Shown piece after piece: positions 6,123 to 9,997 of a stretch of DNA of 9,997 bases. Positions within the stretch are counted from its first letter, which is position 1; each line of letters opens with the position of its first letter. Position numbers and translations under genes: made by a program. This DNA is from Saprospiraceae bacterium. GTDB lineage: Bacteria; Bacteroidota; Bacteroidia; Chitinophagales; Saprospiraceae. Location: NCBI GenBank assembly GCA_027009605.1, contig JALVCY010000410.1, positions 1-9,997 on the forward strand. Reading direction: 5' to 3'. Under the pieces are notes generated by a model that did not search any database, was not told where the DNA came from, and saw only the letters and a list, made by a program, of their open reading frames with translations.

Positions 6123-7175
6123 ATGGGAAAAAAGGTAGCACATATCAATCCAATACAAGCATTCAAGGCATGGCATCCTAGGGTGTGGGGCTATCATTTG
6201 CTATTTTGGGTATTGCTGGCCATTTTATTGACGGCTATTTCCGGGCATACGGGCAGTCTTGTATTTTCCTTTTTCATGGAGCTGTTGAATATGGCTTTTT
6301 ACGCAAGTCTAGTCTATTTTAATGTCTTTTATCTAATTCCTAAATTCCTTTCGGAAAAAAGATTTGGTGTCTATATCTTGTATCTGCTGGGGGCTGTGGT
6401 GGTGGCGACCATGGTCAAAGTGGTGGTTTTTTACCTTTTTCATACCGGAATTAATAAAGGCGTTTGGGTCAGAAACCAATCGTTTATTTTCCTGTCCTTT
6501 TTTATGGTGACATCGGCGGCAACGATAGCCAAAATTGTGGTAGATTGGGTACAATATCAGCGCGAAAAGCAGGAGATACGTACCAAGACGGTGACTTCGG
6601 AACTCCAGTTTTTAAGAAGCCAAATTAATCCCCACTTCTTGTTTAATACCTTGAATAGCCTGTATGCGCTTACGCTAAAAAAATCAGATATCGCCCCGGA
6701 AATAGTGCTAAAGTTGTCCGAAATGATGCGCTATATGCTCTACGAATGCAATGAAAAAACGGTCTTGTTAAGTAACGAAATCAACTATATTCAAAATTAT
6801 TTGGACTTGGAGAAGTTGAGGCACGGGGCAAATGCCGACATCCAATTGACGATCACCGGCGAAGTCAAAGACCAAAGAATAGCCCCCTTGTTTTTTATCC
6901 CCTTTCTGGAAAATAGTTTTAAGCATGGACTGAATCACCAGCTAAAACATGGTTTTGTACATATCAATTTAGATGTTTCTGAGCACCGTGTTCATTTTTC
7001 TATCAAAAACAGTAAACCGGAATTGATGCCCATGTCGCCGAGCAAAAGATCCGGTGGGTTTGGATTGGCTAATGTGAGACATCGCTTGGAGTTGATTTAT
7101 CCTGATAAGCATGATTTGTCGGTGATGGTTAGCCCGCAGACTTATAAAATGGATTTGGTGATTGAGTTTGGGTGA
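6123..7175 (+). CDS. LytS-like sensor histidine kinase (HisKA_7TM-less, His_kinase domain)
   Basis: 350 residues from the ATG at 6123; an in-frame ATG at 6090 would add 11. Four membrane helices (about 22-40, 46-72, 84-106, 120-140) are joined by very short loops, so there is no large extracytoplasmic sensor domain. A short coiled segment (141-160) leads to the LytS-type phosphoacceptor block LRSQINPHFLFNTLNSL (164-180, His171). The ATPase part has the N-box PFLENSFKHG (260-269, Asn264) and the G-box GGFGLANVRHRL (311-322). This His_kinase plus HATPase arrangement is typical of Bacteroidota kinases that phosphorylate LytTR-type response regulators, usually encoded next door. Here the next DNA is repeat sequence and then an opposite-strand protease gene, so it is an orphan within the window. 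Its stop codon overlaps the left end of the repeat at 7174. Confidence 0.9.
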   Translation: MGKKVAHINPIQAFKAWHPRVWGYHLLFWVLLAILLTAISGHTGSLVFSFFMELLNMAFYASLVYFNVFYLIPKFLSEKRFGVYILYLLGAVVVATMVKVVVFYLFHTGINKGVWVRNQSFIFLSFFMVTSAATIAKIVVDWVQYQREKQEIRTKTVTSELQFLRSQINPHFLFNTLNSLYALTLKKSDIAPEIVLKLSEMMRYMLYECNEKTVLLSNEINYIQNYLDLEKLRHGANADIQLTITGEVKDQRIAPLFFIPFLENSFKHGLNHQLKHGFVHINLDVSEHRVHFSIKNSKPELMPMSPSKRSGGFGLANVRHRLELIYPDKHDLSVMVSPQTYKMDLVIEFG

Positions 7176-7357
7176 TTTTTTTTTGGTCTTTGGGGCGCAG
7201 CAAGCTGCTTTTGGTCTTTGGTCTTTGGTCTGGATGCTTGACTGTTGTAGTTGAAAGAGTTGATTCGCTTCGCTAGTTGATTCGCTCGCAAGCTTCGCTA
7301 GTTGATTCGCTTCGCTAGTTGAGAGATTTGGATTTTTTGATTGTGATTTTACTTCAT
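7174..7357 (+). repeat. Composite microhairpin repeat, copy 2
   Basis: Shorter copy of the 1959-2300 element in the same orientation. It has the same T-run and GGTCTTTGG words, with an inserted hairpin at the same place but of different sequence (GCAGC-AA-GCTGC, about 7188-7199). The same GTTGATTCGC and TAGTTGA words follow, and then the same right end: TAGTTGAGAGATTTGG, then GATTTTACTTCAT. It begins on the kinase stop codon. Confidence 0.75.
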
Positions 7358-7380
7358 TATATGATATTTAGGATTCTGTA

Positions 7381-7497
7381 ATTGAACAGTCTTGCGTTCA
7401 ATTTGTGCTTCGCACGCCTGCCTGCTGCAGGCAGGTTCAATTTGCCCTTCGGGCGTTCAATTGCCTTTGGCGTCCGCCTGCTGCCGGCAGGTTCAAG
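7381..7497. repeat. Microhairpin array separated by GTTCAA words
   Basis: Hairpins follow one another, most with 3-nt loops: GTGC-TTC-GCAC at 7405-7415, CCTGCCTG-CTG-CAGGCAGG at 7417-7435, GCCC-TTC-GGGC at 7444-7454, GCC-TTT-GGC at 7463-7471, and CTGCC/GGCAG at 7481-7490. GTTCAA words lie between or beside them at 7395, 7435, 7455 and 7491. An open frame through it is an artefact of the repeat. 7498-7540 holds nothing recognisable. Confidence 0.7.
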
Positions 7498-7540
7498 GAG
7501 CAAGATTTCTTTGCTGCCTAGCCGTTACACCGTTATATCG

Positions 7541-7779
7541 TTGAGTTTACTCCGAAAAGTATTCTGATGCAAAACCACCAAATTTTATTCTGTTTGGGAA
7601 TTTTGTTCAATCGTTCAACTGTTCAACTGTTCAATCGAAAGTACTGAAAATCAACTAGTTATGTGCAATCAGTTGAACGCTTGAACGCTTGAACGCTTGA
7701 ACAGAATACATGCTTCCAGAATAAAATTTTGTGGACTCAAGAGCAAACCACTACTCTCGACTTTTCGGAGTAAACTCAA
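7541..7779. repeat. 239-bp nested inverted repeat
   Basis: Three levels of symmetry are visible. The outer 20-bp arms are identical when inverted (7541-7560 with 7760-7779). Inside them an 18-bp pair matches at 17 positions (7575-7592 with 7717-7734). Innermost, four GTTCAA words spaced 8 bp (7605, 7613, 7621, 7629) face four TTGAAC words spaced 8 bp (7673, 7681, 7689, 7697) across a 36-bp centre. No gene is inside. It lies 36 bp past the stop of the CPBP protease on the minus strand, so it could form a very large hairpin at the end of that transcript. A small non-autonomous mobile element is the likeliest origin. Confidence 0.75.
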
Positions 7780-7815
7780 ATTGAGATGCTCGTATGTTTG
7801 TTGGATTGCTCTTGC

Positions 7816-8784
7816 CTATAGCTCGGCGATGTCATTTTTGATGGTTTGGAAATCAATACGACTCCACAATTTGCTCCAATCTCCCCACTTTAGTAATTTA
7901 TGGGCAGCTATCATGATAATCAGAAAGATGATGATAGTGCTGAGAATCATACCGTCTGTATTGGCATCTTTGCTGATGAAAAGCGCTTCGGTCTGTAGGG
8001 TCGAGCCTTTGAAAGTGAGAATCACCGCACTAAAAATATTATTGGCGGCATGAAAACCTAGGGGAATTTCTAAACCATCATCCATGACGGTGATAACCGC
8101 AAAGAAAAAGCCTACTAAAAAGTAATAAGTTAACATCTTATAAACCCCAAAAGCGGCTATTTCCGGATTGGCGCCATGGAGTGCCATGAAAATAAGAGAT
8201 GAAATCAGTATGGGCGCCCACCTGTTTTTGAAGGCGATTCCTAAGCCTTGCATGATATAGCCCCGGATAAATATCTCTTCCAATGACGTCTGCAAAGGAA
8301 TGATGAAAATAGCAATGGCCAATAAGGTGAAAAAGGTCGCCGGCCGGTAATTCCAAATATAATTGCCCGGATTCATCCAATAATTAATGAGCTCAAATAG
8401 GGCTAGAAGCCCAAACCATATCCAAAAAGACCGGAGTATTTTCTTCCATTTAACGCGATTCCATGCCGAAATCAGGGACTCGAATCGCTTTTTATGCAAA
8501 GTCCGAACCATCAAGTATAAAAATCCTAATCCAAAAACAAATTGCAGCAGCATCAAAACCAAAAGTAAATTGGAGTCTATATCCAAACCCGAAAAATCCA
8601 TGCTTTTGATAAATTCTTGGGTTTGAGCTGCCGAAAATTCAGGATGTGTGTTGCGGATGCCGATGGCTACGGCCACTGTAAAAGGCAAAGAGCCCAAAAT
8701 CATTCCGAAAGCCACAAAAATAATGGTCAGCATGTATTGCCACCAGTCATTGGTGCCTTCGTATTTGGCATTGATAAAAAACAT
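7816..8784 (-). CDS. CPBP family intramembrane glutamic endopeptidase
   Basis: 322 residues with about eight hydrophobic segments (roughly 18-42, 71-95, 118-136, 150-165, 190-204, 215-235, 242-257, 278-296). The three CPBP (Abi, Rce1-like) motifs are present: EEIFIRG with Glu169, Glu170 and Arg174; FMALHG with Phe199 and His203; and HAANN with His245 and Asn249. Family members are membrane proteases, including the CAAX-processing enzyme Rce1 in eukaryotes and bacteriocin-immunity proteins in lactic acid bacteria; most bacterial substrates are unknown. Bacteroidota genomes carry many copies. The ATG at 8784 gives an N-terminus ending just before the first helix. The tail from about residue 299 is hydrophilic. 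No bacteriocin or prenylated-peptide gene lies next to it, so its role cannot be inferred from context. Confidence 0.92.
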   Translation of the reverse strand: MFFINAKYEGTNDWWQYMLTIIFVAFGMILGSLPFTVAVAIGIRNTHPEFSAAQTQEFIKSMDFSGLDIDSNLLLVLMLLQFVFGLGFLYLMVRTLHKKRFESLISAWNRVKWKKILRSFWIWFGLLALFELINYWMNPGNYIWNYRPATFFTLLAIAIFIIPLQTSLEEIFIRGYIMQGLGIAFKNRWAPILISSLIFMALHGANPEIAAFGVYKMLTYYFLVGFFFAVITVMDDGLEIPLGFHAANNIFSAVILTFKGSTLQTEALFISKDANTDGMILSTIIIFLIIMIAAHKLLKWGDWSKLWSRIDFQTIKNDIAEL

Positions 8785-9085
8785 AGTGGTTTGTTTTTGG
8801 AAGCTTTAAAGTGACTTCGGGGTTGAAAATGGCTCAAAATTGATGAAAATTGGCCAATAAACAGCTAAATTACTATAGTTTAAATTTTTTTTATCTCCCA
8901 TTTTTCTACAAAGTATATTTTATGATTTCCATAATATGTTGGTAAATAGTAAGTTATAGCGATAATTTGACTCTTTTTAAGAAAAAATGTCTCTACAAAT
9001 GCCAAAATTTGTACTTTGACCTAGTATTTATTACCCGGATATTTGAACCATGATTAAAAGTAATCAAACAAAAACTCAACTTTAC

Positions 9086-9156
9086 TAAATTTGTGGGGTA
9101 CTGTTGGGTATGCAATGCGAGGAAAAACCCGCCTAATTTATTTTAGGTGGGTTTTT
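9086..9156 (+). ncRNA. Possible very short transcript or leader
   Basis: TAAATTTG at 9086-9093 is an exact -7 box (no TTTG at -33), and the terminator hairpin ends at 9156, so a plus-strand RNA of about 55 nt could be made. It would contain an 8-codon frame at 9110-9136 whose stop lies in the left arm of the terminator stem. No plus-strand gene follows within the window. Speculative. Confidence 0.2.
9123..9156. terminator. Bidirectional rho-independent terminator
   Basis: A 14-bp stem with one G-T pair (9123-9136 with 9143-9156), 6-nt loop TTTATT, five A at the left and five T at the right. On the minus strand it follows the stop codon of the 9219-9539 frame by 63 bp and would end that transcript. 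It can also act on the plus strand. Confidence 0.8.
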
Positions 9157-9218
9157 ATCTTTTAAGTTTCCGGCATATAAATCGTATAGATTAGGGTAGT
9201 GGGTGAGTCTATCGAGTA

Positions 9219-9539
9219 TTAATTCTCCAACCCCACCCGGATAGCCTGTACAAACTCATCGGTAACGTCCAATACTTCAATAATAAACTCATTGGTCGCT
9301 CCTTTTTGGATTAGGCGGATGGTGGCTTGGCGTTTGGTTTGTTGAGTCCCTTCTTCACGTCCTTCTTCACGTCCTTCCACTTTACCTTCCTGAATTAATT
9401 GCTCATACAAAGTCATGACATTGTCTTTTAAAAAGGGTTTTAATTGTTGACTGACTTTTTTCTTAGTGACTAGAATTGCCTTCCCACTTAGATTTTGAAA
9501 ATGGTTAAATCTTCGTGCCGGATTATGGGAGATTTCCAT
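9219..9539 (-). pseudogene. Detached C-terminal piece of an Rpn-type nuclease
   Basis: An open frame of 106 residues. From residue 32 (QLKPFLKDNVMTLYEQ) to the end it is nearly identical to the gene at 9606-9997. The first 31 residues do not match that gene and come from unrelated DNA at 9449-9539. The matching part has the family's C-terminal layout: a helix ending LYEQLIQEGK, a short Gly/Glu/Arg repeat (REEG twice, from two 12-bp DNA repeats at 9349-9372), and the final RQATIRLIQKGATNEF and EFVQAIR helices. The nuclease domain is absent. It is most simply a partial tandem duplication and thus a gene remnant. An internal ATG at 9416 would give a 65-residue protein made only of the C-terminal domain, so a working small product is possible. 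Confidence 0.7.
9349..9380 (-). repeat. 12-bp tandem repeat in left Rpn copy
   Basis: CCTTCTTCACGT occurs at 9349-9360 and 9361-9372, followed by a partial unit to 9380. It encodes the REEG repeat of the left C-terminal piece and stands where the right copy has the 24-bp repeat. Confidence 0.8.
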
Positions 9540-9605
9540 GGCTTCTTAGTGCACTTAGAGACCATAGTGGTTTTCAAATCCCATAGTGGTTCAGCTAGGC
9601 AAGAA
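9449..9605. other. Spacer between the two Rpn copies
   Basis: Has no similarity to the duplicated segment. It contains CCATAGTGGTT twice (about 9560 and 9583) and TTAGTG/CACTTAG-type words of the kind found in Bacteroidota intergenic repeats. No promoter is evident on the minus strand for the left piece. Confidence 0.4.
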
Positions 9606-9997
9606 CTAATTCTCCAATTCCACCCGGATAGCCTGCACAAACTCATCGGTAACGTCCAATACTTCAATAATAAACTCATTGGTCGCTCCTTTTTGGATTA
9701 GGCGGATGGTGGCTTGGCGTTTGGTTTTTAGGCTGCCTTTTTTCTCTCCAATCTTCTCTCCCTTATGGAATCCAACTTGTTCTCCCTTGTGGAATCCAAC
9801 TTGTTCTCCCTTGTGGAATCCAACTTGTTTACCTTCTTGAATTAATTGCTCATACAAAGTCATGACATTATCTTTTAAAAAGGGTTTTAATTGTTTAACT
9901 GCCTTCAGGAAATCTCCTTTCTGTGCGTCAATGGTGATTGTTAGATAAACGAAAATAGTATGGAAAAAGTTTTTTCCCACCTGCGTTCTTAGATAGG
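9606..9997 (-). CDS. Rpn-type PD-(D/E)XK nuclease / transposase-like protein, C-terminal part
   Basis: The frame is open from the right edge, so the N-terminal nuclease domain lies outside and only about 129 C-terminal residues are visible. A GTG at 9980 could be read as a start, but five more in-frame codons (YLRTQ) precede it and the text around it continues a domain, so it is internal. Visible order: FFHTIFVYLTITID (end of the conserved domain), QLKPFLKDNVMTLYEQLIQEGK helix, then three copies of an 8-residue unit (GEQVGFHK), KIGEKKG, and the RQATIRLIQKGATNEF and EFVQAIRVELEN end. This C-terminal pattern is typical of Bacteroidota members of the Rpn/PDDEXK_2 group. E. coli relatives promote recombination, and their genes also encode a short C-terminal protein from an internal start that inhibits the full-length toxin. 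An internal ATG at 9863 here would give 85 residues. Family call by pattern. Confidence 0.75.
   Translation of the reverse strand, partial: YLRTQVGKNFFHTIFVYLTITIDAQKGDFLKAVKQLKPFLKDNVMTLYEQLIQEGKQVGFHKGEQVGFHKGEQVGFHKGEKIGEKKGSLKTKRQATIRLIQKGATNEFIIEVLDVTDEFVQAIRVELEN
9758..9829 (-). repeat. 24-bp coding tandem repeat, 3 units
   Basis: Three head-to-tail 24-bp units (9758-9781, 9782-9805, 9806-9829) differ at a single base (9765). Each encodes eight residues (GEQVGFHK). Near identity means recent expansion by slippage or unequal recombination. Confidence 0.95.

Larger units (their letters stand above)
8785..9218. other. AT-rich intergenic region with dyads
   Basis: No protein gene is supported. 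It contains a perfect dyad TACAAAT-N6-ATTTGTA (8994-9013), a second dyad TGATTA-AAAG-TAATCA (9051-9066), an exact plus-strand TAAATTTG box (9086-9093) and a terminator at 9123-9156. The promoter of the CPBP gene must lie at its left end; CAATTTTG on the minus strand near 8845 is one base off the -7 consensus and is only a weak candidate. Confidence 0.5.

Noticed and set aside
7382..7567. 61-codon plus-strand frame
   Set aside because: Translation of microhairpin and GTTCAA repeat sequence; no independent support.
7541..7779. Possible CRISPR array or integron attC site
   Set aside because: The 8-bp repeats have no spacers of constant length and are mirrored, and the arms lack the attC core arrangement; no cas or integrase gene is present.
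7793..7800. Exact TATGTTTG promoter box on the plus strand
   Set aside because: No plus-strand gene follows; it points into the 3' end of the opposite-strand protease gene.
9488..9701. Overlapping frames on both strands across the Rpn spacer
   Set aside because: They cross the junction of unrelated spacer and duplicated DNA in the wrong frame for the Rpn C-terminus.

Overview
The window looks like chromosomal DNA from a member of the Bacteroidota. The evidence is several copies of the Bacteroidota-type promoter -7 box TAnnTTTG (866-873 with a correctly spaced TTTG; 5186-5193; 6022-6029), weak Shine-Dalgarno signals, a LytS-type sensor kinase, a DEAD-box helicase with a long Arg/Asp-rich linker, and Rpn/PDDEXK-type nuclease sequence. 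Saprospiria or Chitinophagia would fit, but that is a guess. No rRNA, tRNA or CRISPR array was seen.

Layout, left to right: (1) 1-732, minus strand, the N-terminal 244 codons of a polytopic GT-C-like membrane protein that runs off the left edge. (2) 900-1136, plus strand, a small very acidic orphan protein behind a good promoter; its stop codon abuts the stop codon of surE (1137-1910, minus). (3) 1911-2895, almost 1 kb without genes but full of structure: a composite microhairpin repeat, a 160-bp imperfect palindrome resembling a MITE, and ten 7-bp tandem repeats ending one base from the helicase stop codon. (4) 2896-5157, minus strand, a DeaD/CsdA-like RNA helicase preceded by a small conserved-looking gene, separated by a near-perfect terminator hairpin. 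(5) 5356-7175, divergent folE (GTP cyclohydrolase I) and a LytS-like histidine kinase with no response regulator beside it. (6) 7176-7815, a second copy of the composite repeat, a run of triloop microhairpins separated by GTTCAA words, and a 239-bp nested inverted repeat. (7) 7816-8784, minus strand, a CPBP-family intramembrane protease. (8) 8785-9218, mostly AT-rich non-coding DNA with a possible tiny plus-strand transcript and a bidirectional terminator. (9) 9219-9997, minus strand, two tandem copies of the C-terminal end of an Rpn-type nuclease. The right copy continues off the window; the left copy is a detached C-terminal piece.

The protein-coding genes are mostly ordinary housekeeping functions (SurE nucleotidase, RNA helicase, FolE, sensor kinase, membrane protease) with no shared pathway. 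The unusual content is in the intergenic DNA and at the right end. The repeats share a style: short words (GTTGATTC, GTTCAA, GGTCTTTGG, ACTCACC) repeated at 7-8 bp or longer spacing, with small hairpins of 3-nt loop inserted between them. The Rpn duplication has nearly identical flanks (4 differences in 122 bp, 2 in 68 bp) around a middle that is entirely different between copies. Four gene starts given here (surE, folE, the helicase and the kinase) are internal to longer open frames; those longer frames run through repeat or promoter DNA and would give false N-terminal extensions.
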